Assembly (NCBI GenBank): GCA_023132895.1
Contig: JAGLXL010000001.1
Coordinates: forward strand, 1-64,000
Length of the DNA: 64,000 nt
Direction: 5' to 3'
Origin: Nanobdellota archaeon
GTDB taxonomy: Archaea > Nanobdellota > Nanobdellia > Woesearchaeales > JAGLXL01
Part shown: one piece after another, positions 41,165 through 49,144 of the stretch
How the letters are laid out: each line of letters opens with the position of its first letter
How positions within the stretch are numbered: position 1 is the first letter of the stretch
The notes under the pieces: model-generated
The model's input: the letters and a program-made list of their open reading frames with translations, nothing else
Told to the model about the DNA's origin: nothing
Database searches by the model: none
Program-made: the position numbers and the translations under genes

Positions 41165-41701
41165 ATGACAGAAACAAAAACAGCAGTATTTCCTGAAACT
41201 TTATGCCGAGTTACTTTTAACAGTTATTTTGTTGATGAGCAGGGTTATTTGTTGAGCCATGAAATCAACGAGGAAATCAAGATTTATACTCCCCAGTACT
41301 CAATTAAACATGAAATTTGTGTTCTGGATGGGGTAAAAAAGATGTGGCTGCCAGGAGGGCAAATGAGAGAAGAATACAGAGTTTTGCCTTTGGTCCATCC
41401 AGATGAGTGGGAGACAATTGCCAGGTATTTTGCCCATAGATTCAGATTATTGACAATTGATGCTTCTAAAGTAGAAGATTTGACCCACGAGTTATTACTT
41501 CAAGGAGATGGGTTATGCCATGAAGCATTAGTTCATGGCGAGTATTTTGGAAAAGTTCCTTTAACGGCAATAGTTAAAGATGAAGAGTATAGCTGGGAGA
41601 AAAGTGACAAACCACTGAATCTTTCTGAAGATGCTCTTGATTTCTTAAGAAAGAAAGGAAAATTAGAGTTGACAGAGGAATTTCATCCGGTTTTGTTGTG
41701 A
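41165..41701 (+). CDS. Hypothetical protein
   Basis: 178 residues, second gene of a two-gene unit. Contains RVTFNSYFVDEQGYLL, a basic-aromatic patch KKMWLPGGQMREEYRV, and HPDEWETIARYFAHRF. Soluble, mixed alpha/beta. No family recognised. Its stop abuts the convergent adenosyltransferase stop. Confidence 0.65.
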   Translation: MTETKTAVFPETLCRVTFNSYFVDEQGYLLSHEINEEIKIYTPQYSIKHEICVLDGVKKMWLPGGQMREEYRVLPLVHPDEWETIARYFAHRFRLLTIDASKVEDLTHELLLQGDGLCHEALVHGEYFGKVPLTAIVKDEEYSWEKSDKPLNLSEDALDFLRKKGKLELTEEFHPVLL

Positions 41702-42316
41702 TTAATATTCAATGCCTCTTCTGGCGCTAATACCTTTGTCATAATAATGCCTGATGAGTTTCATTTCTGTGATTAAGTCTGCAATCTTGCAGATTTCTTT
41801 GGGGGCGTCTCTGCCTGTCAGAATTAATTCAACATGGGGTGGTTTGTTTTTGATTAATGATAAAACACGGTCGACTTCCAAGAGCTTGTGTGATAAGGCG
41901 TTATTGATTTCATCTAAGATGACCATGCCATAATCTCCAGAATGAACTGTTTCCAGGGATTTTTTCCAGGCAGATTCAACAAATTCTTTTTGTTTTTCGT
42001 CATTAAGGAAGCAATAGCGGCAGTCACTGCAGTAAATATCATCGCGGACATAATCAAAGTATTCATAACCTTCTTCAAAACCTTTGAGTTTGGTCTGCTT
42101 GATTTCCTTGATGCAGGGCTTGCCAAACTGCATGATTTCAATATTGGGAAGGAAGTTTTTAGCAGAAATATATTCGCCAGTGTAAGCACCGCCTTTCATG
42201 AACTGGATGATAAAAACTTTGAAGCCCTGGCCAACTGCCCTCAGAGCCAGACCTATAGAAGCTGTTGTTTTACCTTTTCCTTTTCCAGTATAGATGTGGA
42301 CTAAGCCGCGTTTCAT
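41702..42316 (-). CDS. cobA: Cob(I)alamin adenosyltransferase (CobA/BtuR family)
   Basis: 204 residues. Attaches the adenosyl group to cobalamin. GLVHIYTGKGKGKTTASIGLALRA is the P-loop typical of CobA/CobO/BtuR; VILDEINNAL is Walker B; LILTGRDAPKEICKIADLITEM is the C-terminal signature. The CxxC-rich insertion YCSDCRYC is unusual. It overlaps the ribonucleotide reductase gene by one base (TAATG), so it supplies adenosylcobalamin for that enzyme. Confidence 0.92.
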   Translation of the reverse strand: MKRGLVHIYTGKGKGKTTASIGLALRAVGQGFKVFIIQFMKGGAYTGEYISAKNFLPNIEIMQFGKPCIKEIKQTKLKGFEEGYEYFDYVRDDIYCSDCRYCFLNDEKQKEFVESAWKKSLETVHSGDYGMVILDEINNALSHKLLEVDRVLSLIKNKPPHVELILTGRDAPKEICKIADLITEMKLIRHYYDKGISARRGIEY

Positions 42317-44574
42317 TATAAGTTACATTTAGCACAGCCGCCTGCGTAATCTTCGCCGACTGTGAGTGATTCTGATGTTTCTCTTTGAGAACTCTTTGAT
42401 TCGCGAGAAACGCTTTGGCGTTTCTGTGCGCCAGAAACTTTGTTTCTGTGCGTCTCTAAGCCATTCTCACTTTCACGAAAAAAAGCTTCGCTTTTTTTGT
42501 GTCCCTCTGGGACGTTCGAAGGTTCTAGTTCGTCTTCTGGTTTCTTTGGTTTTTTGTCGCGTTCGATGTTTAAAACCTGCATGTCACGGCTGCCATCCCG
42601 GTAGATAGTGATGCCTTTGCAACCTAATTTCCAAGCGAGCAGATAAGCATCTGAGATTTCTTCTGTAGTGGCGTCAAAAGGAAAGTTGATGGTTTTAGAA
42701 ACTGCATTATTGACATATCTCTGGAAAGCTGCCTGCATTTTAATGTGGTCTTCTGGAGTAATGTCCATAGCAGTGACAAAAACTTTTTTGATATCATCTG
42801 GAACTTCGTCAATGTTTTGGATGCTGCCTTTTCTGGCAATTTTCTTCATTAAGTCTTCTGTGTAAAAACCTTTTTTCCTGGCAATTTCTTCAAACAAAGG
42901 ATTGACTTCTAAGAGTTCAAACTGCGGTGTTTTTCTAATGAAAGAAATGGCAAATAAAGGTTCGATGCCGCTGGAAGCTCCGGCAATAATGCCGATGGAG
43001 CCGGTTGGAGCAATAGTTGTCCGGGTGGCATTTCTAACCAGGTCTTCTGGTTTATTAGTATCGTAAGTGCTGCCAGGGAAATTAGAGAAAGTGCCTCTTG
43101 TTTTAGCAAGTTCAACTGATTTTATTTTAGCTTGATCGTCAATAAATTTCATCATTTTTTCTGCTAGTTCAATACCTTCTTGGCTATTGTAAGGGATGTT
43201 CAATCTGATGAGCATATCTGCCCAGCCCATAACACCCATGCCAATTTTTCTGTTGGCATGAACCATTTCTTTGATTTGTTCTAGAGGGTATTGGTTCATA
43301 TCAATAACATTGTCTAAGAAGTGGACGGCATGGTGAACAGTTGTTTTTAATTTGTCCCAGTTGACTTGGCCATCCTTAACATGACGTTCTAAATTAATGC
43401 TGCCTAAGTTGCAGGATTCAAATGGCAGTAAAGGCTGTTCACCGCAAGGATTAGTTGATTCAATTTCACCGATGTGCGGCGTGGGGTTGGTGATGGGGCT
43501 GTTGAGGCGGTCTAAGAAGATAATGCCTGGCTCGCCATTTTTCCAAGCCATGGTGACTATTAAATTGAAAACACGTCTGGCATTAAGTTTGTTGATGGGT
43601 TCTTTGGTCCTGGGGTTGAGGATTTCATAATCTTCATTTTTTTCAATTGCTTCCATGAATTTTTCTGTAAGGCCAACAGAAATATTGAAGTTGGCTAGTT
43701 CTGCTTCACTTTCTTTAGCAGTAATGAAATCAATGACATCAGGGTGGTCGACTCTAAGAATGCCCATATTAGCTCCTCGTCTTTTACCGCCTTGTTTGAC
43801 AACATCAGTGGCTGCATTAAAAACTCTCATAAAACTGATAGGACCAGAAGCAACTCCACCAGTACTTTTGACAAGGTCACCTTTTGGCCTAAGTCTAGAG
43901 AAAGAGAAACCAGTGCCGCCTCCTGATTGATGGATAAGGGCAGTATATTTGATAGCGTCAAAGATTTTATCCATGCTGTCTTCAACTGGCAGGACAAAAC
44001 AACCAGCTAACTGCTGGATAGAGGTGCCGGCATTCATCAAAGTTGGTGAATTGGGCAGGAATTCCCTGGTGACCATCATGTTGTAGAAATCCATGGTTGG
44101 TTTGGTGGAGTCTTGATTGTATTTTTTGTCGGCAGAAGCAATGTTGGCTGCGACACGCTGGAATAATTGTTTTGGTGTTTCGCAAATGTTTCTATCAGTA
44201 TCTCTCATCAGGTAACGGCCTTCGAGAACTTTTAAAGAATTGATTGGGAGTTTGACGTCATCTTCAACACCAATCATAGATTTGACTTCTCTAAGTTCTC
44301 TTCTTCTTTGACGGTAAAGAATGTATGATTTAGCTGTTTTGACATGGCCGTTTTCAATGAGGGCTTTTTCAACTGTGTCCTGGATTTGTTCAACAGTTGG
44401 GATTTGGTCTTGGAATTCTTTGTTGAGAAGTTCAACAACAGCATTGGAAAGTTCCTGGGATTTTATTTTATCTGTTCCGCCAACTGACTGGGCAGCTTTC
44501 CAGATAGCTTCAGTAATTTTTTCTTGATCAAAATCTTCAGTTTTTTTGTTTCGTTTTTTTATTTGAGTTATCAT
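42316..44574 (-). CDS. nrdJ: Adenosylcobalamin-dependent (class II) ribonucleotide reductase
   Basis: 752 residues. Reduces ribonucleotides using a B12-derived thiyl radical. An N-terminal ATP cone (KRNKKTEDFDQEKITEAIWKAA) precedes the catalytic core. AGCFVLPVEDSMD carries the first redox Cys, NPCGEQPLLPFESCNLGSINL the radical Cys, the Glu and the second redox Cys; the tail is CAKC. Between core and tail about 50 residues are encoded by palindromic elements (42406-42513). The ribosome binding site GGAGG before ATG 44574 sets the start. Operon with nrdR and cobA. Confidence 0.95.
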   Translation of the reverse strand: MITQIKKRNKKTEDFDQEKITEAIWKAAQSVGGTDKIKSQELSNAVVELLNKEFQDQIPTVEQIQDTVEKALIENGHVKTAKSYILYRQRRRELREVKSMIGVEDDVKLPINSLKVLEGRYLMRDTDRNICETPKQLFQRVAANIASADKKYNQDSTKPTMDFYNMMVTREFLPNSPTLMNAGTSIQQLAGCFVLPVEDSMDKIFDAIKYTALIHQSGGGTGFSFSRLRPKGDLVKSTGGVASGPISFMRVFNAATDVVKQGGKRRGANMGILRVDHPDVIDFITAKESEAELANFNISVGLTEKFMEAIEKNEDYEILNPRTKEPINKLNARRVFNLIVTMAWKNGEPGIIFLDRLNSPITNPTPHIGEIESTNPCGEQPLLPFESCNLGSINLERHVKDGQVNWDKLKTTVHHAVHFLDNVIDMNQYPLEQIKEMVHANRKIGMGVMGWADMLIRLNIPYNSQEGIELAEKMMKFIDDQAKIKSVELAKTRGTFSNFPGSTYDTNKPEDLVRNATRTTIAPTGSIGIIAGASSGIEPLFAISFIRKTPQFELLEVNPLFEEIARKKGFYTEDLMKKIARKGSIQNIDEVPDDIKKVFVTAMDITPEDHIKMQAAFQRYVNNAVSKTINFPFDATTEEISDAYLLAWKLGCKGITIYRDGSRDMQVLNIERDKKPKKPEDELEPSNVPEGHKKSEAFFRESENGLETHRNKVSGAQKRQSVSRESKSSQRETSESLTVGEDYAGGCAKCNL
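42406..42513. repeat. In-frame cluster of palindromes in nrdJ
   Basis: AGAAACGC-TTTG-GCGTTTCT (42406-42425); CAGAAAC-TTT-GTTTCTG with flanking GCG (42431-42449 area); CAC-AAAAAAAGC/GCTTTTTTT-GTG with a one-base bulge (42474-42501); GTCCC-TCT-GGGAC (42501-42513). The CCAGAAA half-core is shared with elements at 6360, 10718 and 49969. All are translated in frame between the reductase core and its Cys tail. Confidence 0.8.
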
Positions 44575-44616
44575 TTTATTTTCCTCCGAACGTATGTGAG
44601 GAGGTTCCAAAAAATC

Positions 44617-45063
44617 TTATTTTTTGATACCTCCCAACTCTTTAATTTCTTTTTCAAAATGAGTTATGTTGTCAAATGATTTACAGACAGAAGCAAATCT
44701 GACATAAGCAACTGGGTCTGCTTTTTTGAGTTCTTTCATGACCAGGTTGCCTAATTGTGCGGATTTGATTTCAACTTTGTTTAAATTGAGAATTTTGTTT
44801 TCTATTTTGTTGGCGAGTTCTTGTATTTCTTGTTCAGTGAGACGTTTGTTGCAGGCTCTGGTGAGTCCGTTTAAGATTTTGTTTTTATCGAAAAGCTGTT
44901 TAGAATTGTCTTTTTTAATAACCATCAAATCTGTTTCTGTTCTTTCATAAGTTGTAAAGCGTTTATTGCATTGAAGGCATTCTCTTCTTCTTCGAACGTA
45001 AGAATCAGAAATACGGCTATCGGTGACTTTAGTGTCTGGATTTCGGCAATATAAACATTTCAT
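44617..45063 (-). CDS. nrdR: Transcriptional repressor NrdR
   Basis: 148 residues: zinc ribbon CLYC/CLQC (residues 3-34) and an ATP cone with VIKKDNSKQLFDKNKILNGL. NrdR represses ribonucleotide reductase genes when dATP binds the cone. The start is ATG 45063, preceded by GGTG; the frame is open further upstream. A NrdR-box-like palindrome is in its own leader (45081-45094). It is rare in archaea, so horizontal gain with nrdJ is possible. First gene of nrdR-nrdJ-cobA. Confidence 0.93.
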   Translation of the reverse strand: MKCLYCRNPDTKVTDSRISDSYVRRRRECLQCNKRFTTYERTETDLMVIKKDNSKQLFDKNKILNGLTRACNKRLTEQEIQELANKIENKILNLNKVEIKSAQLGNLVMKELKKADPVAYVRFASVCKSFDNITHFEKEIKELGGIKK

Positions 45064-45080
45064 CTCTTTTTCACCTCTAA

Positions 45081-45094
45081 TACTACATATAGTA
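45081..45094. promoter_or_regulatory. NrdR-box-like palindrome
   Basis: TACTACATATAGTA, with arms TACTA/TAGTA, close to the bacterial NrdR box acaCwATATwGtgt. It lies 18 bases upstream of ATG 45063, between a TATA box near 45140 and the coding sequence, and would allow autorepression of the nrdR-nrdJ-cobA operon. A second box, usual in bacteria, was not found. Confidence 0.5.
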
Positions 45095-45177
45095 GGTTGT
45101 TGTAAGAAAAATAACAACATCTAGAAGGAATATGTTTTTGTATTTAAAGATTATAGAACTGGAAAGTATAGTTTCCA

Positions 45178-46656
45178 CTAATAAAATTTCTTTAAAAATT
45201 CTATTAATAGCCTGACACCAGCGCCTGTGCCGCCTTTGGGATGGTAATATTTTTCTTCTGAAAACCAGCCAGTGCCGGCAATGTCTAAGTGGATGTGGGG
45301 TGTGTTTTCCACGAAGTTTGAGAGAAACATGCCGCCTTCAATGCAGCCAGCATCATAGCCAAGATGGTTATTAGACAGGTCAGCGATTTTTGATTTGACT
45401 AAAGGCTTGTATTCATCCCATAAAGGCAGGCGCCAAACTCTTTCATAGGTTTCTTCGCCTGCTTCAATTAATTTTTTTGGATATTTTTCATCTTTGGTGA
45501 GCAGAGCAGTGGCCCAATGACCTAAAGCAGAGACGCAAGAGCCAGTTAAAGTGGCAATGTCAATAATTAAATCTGGTTTTAAGGTTTCGGCATAGGCTAA
45601 GGAATCAGCCAAGATTAAACGGCCTTCGGCATCTGTATGAGCAACTTCAACTGTTTTGTTGTTGAAGGCAGTCAAGATATCACCTGGTTTATAGGCATGG
45701 CTGCCAAGCATGTTTTCAGCCAAAGGAATGATGCCAATGATTTTTTTATTGATCTTTAATTGAGCAGCAGCTTTGAGAATACCAAGAACAGCAGCTGCAC
45801 CAGCATCATCTGATTTCATATCAGCCATGTAAGTGGCTGGTTTAAGGTCCAGGCCGCCGCTGTCAAAGCAGACGCCTTTTCCGACAATAGCAACTCCGCC
45901 TTTTTTGCTGGAGTTGTATTCTAAAATGACAAGTTTTGGCTCTTGAGAAGAGCCCTGACCAACTGCCAGGATGCAGTTCATACCTTTGTTTTCTAAATCT
46001 TTTTTGCCAAATACTTTGATTTTGAGTTTGTTTTGCTTGGCTATTTTTTTTGCTTCATTAACAAGGTAAGCTGGATTAGCAGTACTAGCAGGTAAATTTA
46101 CAATATCTCTGGTGTAATTAGTTGCTTCGCAGATAATAGTTGAGGTTTTGATGGCTTCGTCAATAGCTCTGCGATTTTTTTCTGAATTATCTAAGATTGT
46201 TATTTGTTCGATTTCCTTGATTTTGTTTTTATCTGTTTTGAATTGAGTGAATTGGTAGAGACCTAGAAGAGTACCTTCAACAACTGCTTTGGCTTTGTCT
46301 AAAGTGATTTTGTCGAGGATTGTAGATTGTAAAGTTGTGGTGTAGATTTTGATGTTTAGGTTTCTGACTGCTTTGGCTGAAGCTGCTGCAGCTCTTCTTA
46401 ATTTTTCTAAGGTAAATTCTTTCTTTTTTCCTAAGCCGACTAAGAGAAGTTTCCTGGCGGGAAGTTTGTTTAAGGTGGTAATGACTTTTATTTGGCCTGC
46501 TTCGCCTTTGAATTCTTCTGATTTGATTAAACTGGAGATTTCATTGTCTAAAGCTTCATCCAGATGTTTATCTGGCTGGTCTTTTTCAAACATGCCAATG
46601 ACTAATAAATTTGATTTAGTAGTATGCGACTTACCGATTTCTAAGTTGATTTTCAT
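45178..46656 (-). CDS. pepA: Leucyl aminopeptidase (M17)
   Basis: 492 residues, cytosolic di-metal aminopeptidase. The catalytic C-terminal domain has GKGVCFDSGGLDLKPATYMADMKSDDAGAA (metal-ligand Asp and Lys) and HTDAEGRLILADSLAYAE with the family signature; DIATLTGSC follows. The N-terminal regulatory domain is about 170 residues. A GGGGGTAA ribosome binding site precedes the start. The family is commoner in bacteria than archaea. Confidence 0.93.
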   Translation of the reverse strand: MKINLEIGKSHTTKSNLLVIGMFEKDQPDKHLDEALDNEISSLIKSEEFKGEAGQIKVITTLNKLPARKLLLVGLGKKKEFTLEKLRRAAAASAKAVRNLNIKIYTTTLQSTILDKITLDKAKAVVEGTLLGLYQFTQFKTDKNKIKEIEQITILDNSEKNRRAIDEAIKTSTIICEATNYTRDIVNLPASTANPAYLVNEAKKIAKQNKLKIKVFGKKDLENKGMNCILAVGQGSSQEPKLVILEYNSSKKGGVAIVGKGVCFDSGGLDLKPATYMADMKSDDAGAAAVLGILKAAAQLKINKKIIGIIPLAENMLGSHAYKPGDILTAFNNKTVEVAHTDAEGRLILADSLAYAETLKPDLIIDIATLTGSCVSALGHWATALLTKDEKYPKKLIEAGEETYERVWRLPLWDEYKPLVKSKIADLSNNHLGYDAGCIEGGMFLSNFVENTPHIHLDIAGTGWFSEEKYYHPKGGTGAGVRLLIEFLKKFY

Positions 46657-46799
46657 AATAATTACCCCCTTTTCATGACTATTTCTTTGACTTTTAAAAT
46701 CTTTTTGGTGATTTTGAGGTTTTTGATGTCTTTTTTTGGTGGTGAAAATATTGATTTTAAGGAGAAATCATTAAAAGAGAGCACAGGATTTTGATTGAA

Positions 46800-47186
46800 A
46801 TGGGTTTAGAATTCAAGATTGGAAAATTAGAAATTGATGTTAATAAATATGTAAGGGGAGCATTTATTGTTGAAAATTTAGGAGATGGCGTAGCAATTTA
46901 TTTTTCTAATTGTAGCGGTGGTGGGCATGAAGCATTGGTTGAATTCTTTAAGTTAGACAAGTCTAATATTGTTGGCGGCGGGACTGGCTCTTTAGATGAG
47001 GAATATTTTATAGTGGGGGAAGGGTCTGGCACTTATTGGGGTATTTCACCAAGAGCAGCACTAAAATTTGCTGAATTAATTGCTGAAGAACTGAGAAAAC
47101 AAGGATTATCAGTTAAAGGTGAAAAAGAAAATACTTATGAATGGATGATAAATAGTTTTTGGCATGGATTTGAAGACTTAGAGTAA
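46800..47186 (+). CDS. Hypothetical protein (possible Janus/PHPT1-like fold)
   Basis: 128 residues. GGGHEALVEFF with a single His and IVGGGTGSLDEEYFIVGEGSGTYWGISPRAAL with a double Gly-turn resemble the layout of phosphohistidine phosphatases (HADIYDK then GGGRI and a YGxSxxYG loop), but the resemblance is weak. The ATG at 46800 is preferred over an upstream TTG. Its 3' end converges with a GNAT gene, overlapping by nine bases. Function not assigned. Confidence 0.6.
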   Translation: MGLEFKIGKLEIDVNKYVRGAFIVENLGDGVAIYFSNCSGGGHEALVEFFKLDKSNIVGGGTGSLDEEYFIVGEGSGTYWGISPRAALKFAELIAEELRKQGLSVKGEKENTYEWMINSFWHGFEDLE

Positions 47187-47645
47187 TTTATAGAAAAAAC
47201 CAGCTAAGTGCCTATGGATTTCTATTTCTGAAAAGCCTTTTTTATCTAAGAAAGAACGCATTGAAGGAATATTAGTGACTACATATATCGCCTTGGAACC
47301 ATGTTGGGAGATGTCTTTCATCATTTCACTGAAAATAGCTGAGCCGACTCCATTTCTGGTGTATCTTTCCATCTGTTCTACATCCAAACTTCGGCCATTG
47401 GGAAAGAAATGAGTTATATGAGTGAGATCATCTTCTGGATTGATTCCTGCTTCTGTTAATCTTTCAGTGAGTAGGGCCCCATCAGACAGAACAATAGGTG
47501 TGATGGTTTCAAAAGGCTTGAATTTGATTCCGGCTTGTCCTGAAGGCTGATCTCCTTGAAAAAAAATCTGGTAAGAAATTGAAGTATATCCAAGATTACA
47601 AACAGTAGGTTCTAATCTCTTGATTTCAAATTTTATTTCTGGCAT
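47178..47645 (-). CDS. GNAT-like acetyltransferase
   Basis: 155 residues. A GNAT motif A-like NGVGSAIFSEMMKDISQHGSKAIYVVT is followed by NIPSMRSFLDKKGFSE (motif B). The N-terminal half is degenerate. Near-tandem paralogue of the preceding gene (47648), sharing the FYKLL ending and the FFPNGR or FYPNGERL box. Last gene of the Fe-S operon. Confidence 0.65.
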   Translation of the reverse strand: MPEIKFEIKRLEPTVCNLGYTSISYQIFFQGDQPSGQAGIKFKPFETITPIVLSDGALLTERLTEAGINPEDDLTHITHFFPNGRSLDVEQMERYTRNGVGSAIFSEMMKDISQHGSKAIYVVTNIPSMRSFLDKKGFSEIEIHRHLAGFFYKLL

Positions 47646-47647
47646 TT

Positions 47648-48121
47648 TTAGAGTAATTTATAGAAAAGTCTTGCTTTGAAGCTAGGTAAAACTACTTCTG
47701 TTAATGATTTTTTTCTGAAGAAAGACATGCCTTCATCAGTTCCACTAATGGTATAAATTGCTCGGGCATTTTCTTTTAAAGCATGCATGGTCATGAGCCT
47801 GATTAAGACCGAACCAACACCTTTTCTTGAATATTGTTTAAGCTCTTCTGGGGTTAAGCGTTCGCCATTAGGATAGAATCTTTCCATTCTGGAAACAAGG
47901 TCTTGCGAGCTTAGTCCTTCTTGAGATAATCTTTCGAACAATTCTCTTTCATGGCTAAGGCCTTGAGTTAATTCTTTTAATTTTTTAATATAAAGCATTC
48001 CTTTTCCTGGAGGTTGTGGTTTATCATAATGAATAGCATAACCAATCATTTTTTCACAATTAACGAGATTTAATTTATCTACGATTGAAATTGCATATCC
48101 GGGTAAGATTATTTCTGGCAT
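47648..48121 (-). CDS. GNAT-like acetyltransferase
   Basis: 157 residues, paralogue of 47178: KGVGSVLIRLMTMHALKENARAIYTIS then GMSFFRKKSLTEV. Both lack an obvious substrate hint. Its start overlaps iscU by 13 bases, so it is translated with the Fe-S genes. A link to Fe-S assembly is suggested by context only. Confidence 0.65.
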   Translation of the reverse strand: MPEIILPGYAISIVDKLNLVNCEKMIGYAIHYDKPQPPGKGMLYIKKLKELTQGLSHERELFERLSQEGLSSQDLVSRMERFYPNGERLTPEELKQYSRKGVGSVLIRLMTMHALKENARAIYTISGTDEGMSFFRKKSLTEVVLPSFKARLFYKLL

Positions 48122-48513
48122 TTTTCTCTATAGTTTTTAATGGCTGCTCTTAAGGCTTGGTCTCCAAGAACTGAGCAGTGGATTTTTTTAGCTGGCAAAC
48201 CGCCAAGTTCTTTGAGGATGTCTTGGGGTGTTATTTTTTCTGCTTGTTCCAATGTTCTGCCAATGGCCATTTCTGACAAGATTGAGGTTGAGGCAATGGC
48301 AGAAGCACAGCCAAAGGTTTTCCATTTGCAGTCTACTATTTTGTTGTCTTTGACTTTAATCCACATTTTCATGACATCGCCGCAAACTGGTGAGCCAACT
48401 TCTCCGATGCCGTCTGGCTGGAACTCTTTGGCATGTTCTTCACATCGGTAGATATTTCTTGGATTGAAGAAATGATCCTTGACTTTTTCTGAATAAAACC
48501 AATTATCTGTCAT
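48109..48513 (-). CDS. iscU: Fe-S cluster scaffold IscU
   Basis: 134 residues of the NifU-N/IscU family. Three cluster ligand Cys are in GSPVCGDVMKMWIK, FGCASAIASTS and IHCSVLGDQALRAAI, with the Asp next to the first Cys. ATG 48513 is preferred. It overlaps the HAD gene. The cluster is built with sulfur from the IscS-type desulfurase encoded two genes upstream. Confidence 0.93.
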   Translation of the reverse strand: MTDNWFYSEKVKDHFFNPRNIYRCEEHAKEFQPDGIGEVGSPVCGDVMKMWIKVKDNKIVDCKWKTFGCASAIASTSILSEMAIGRTLEQAEKITPQDILKELGGLPAKKIHCSVLGDQALRAAIKNYREKCQK

Positions 48514-49144
48514 TTTCAATTACCTCTAAGAGCTGTTCGGGGTCGTTGATTAAGATGTCGGGATTGTGTTTGATTAAGTCGTGTTCGTGATTCCAAGAAG
48601 CTTCTGTTGAAAGGATGATGGTTTTGACATTTGCTTTTCTGCCTTCAATAATGTCATGGATCATGTCTCCAACAAAAATAGCTTCATGGTTTTGGATTTT
48701 AAATTGGTTGAGACAATGATTGATTCGTTCGCTTTTTGAGCCTGGTTCGTCACCATCTATGATAAAAGAAAAATGATGAAGCAGATTATTTTTTTTAAGA
48801 ACTTTTTCAATTATTTCTTTAAAATTATTTGAAACAATGCCGAGTTTGTATTTTTCTGCTAACTTAGGAATGACTTTGTCCATGTTTTTTAGAATAGTGA
48901 CTCCTTCATTGTTTTCAAGAACAAAATTTTTGAAAGTCTCGTCTCCTTTTTCTATTACATTAAAGTCTAGTCCTAACTCTAAATAAAGCTCTGTGTGAGT
49001 ATTAAGAAACTTAGATTTTAAATCGTTGAGGTCTTTAAAGGGATTGATTTCATGTTTCTGGCAAAACTTCATATGGGCCTGATGACCTACTTTAATTGAA
49101 TCTACTAATACTCCATCGAAATCAAGTAAAATTGCTTTAATCAT
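48503..49144 (-). CDS. HAD-family phosphatase
   Basis: 213 residues. DFDGVLVDS (motif I, residues 8-16), VSNN (motif II), SKSERI with Lys, and FVGDMIHDIIEG (motif IV). PGP/beta-phosphoglucomutase-like cap domain at about 18-80. Its substrate is unknown. It sits between iscS and iscU with overlaps on both sides, which is odd for a Fe-S operon and suggests a sulfur- or cofactor-related phosphatase. Confidence 0.85.
   Translation of the reverse strand: MIKAILLDFDGVLVDSIKVGHQAHMKFCQKHEINPFKDLNDLKSKFLNTHTELYLELGLDFNVIEKGDETFKNFVLENNEGVTILKNMDKVIPKLAEKYKLGIVSNNFKEIIEKVLKKNNLLHHFSFIIDGDEPGSKSERINHCLNQFKIQNHEAIFVGDMIHDIIEGRKANVKTIILSTEASWNHEHDLIKHNPDILINDPEQLLEVIENDR

Noticed and set aside
42500-42530. 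tRNA-like GTTCGAA motif
   Set aside because: It is part of a palindrome inside nrdJ. No acceptor or anticodon stem is present. I saw no tRNA gene in the window.
46657-46799. Short minus-strand reading frame upstream of pepA
   Set aside because: About 40 codons of Lys-rich sequence with only a GTG start and no ribosome binding site; it ends inside the pepA leader and probably is not translated.
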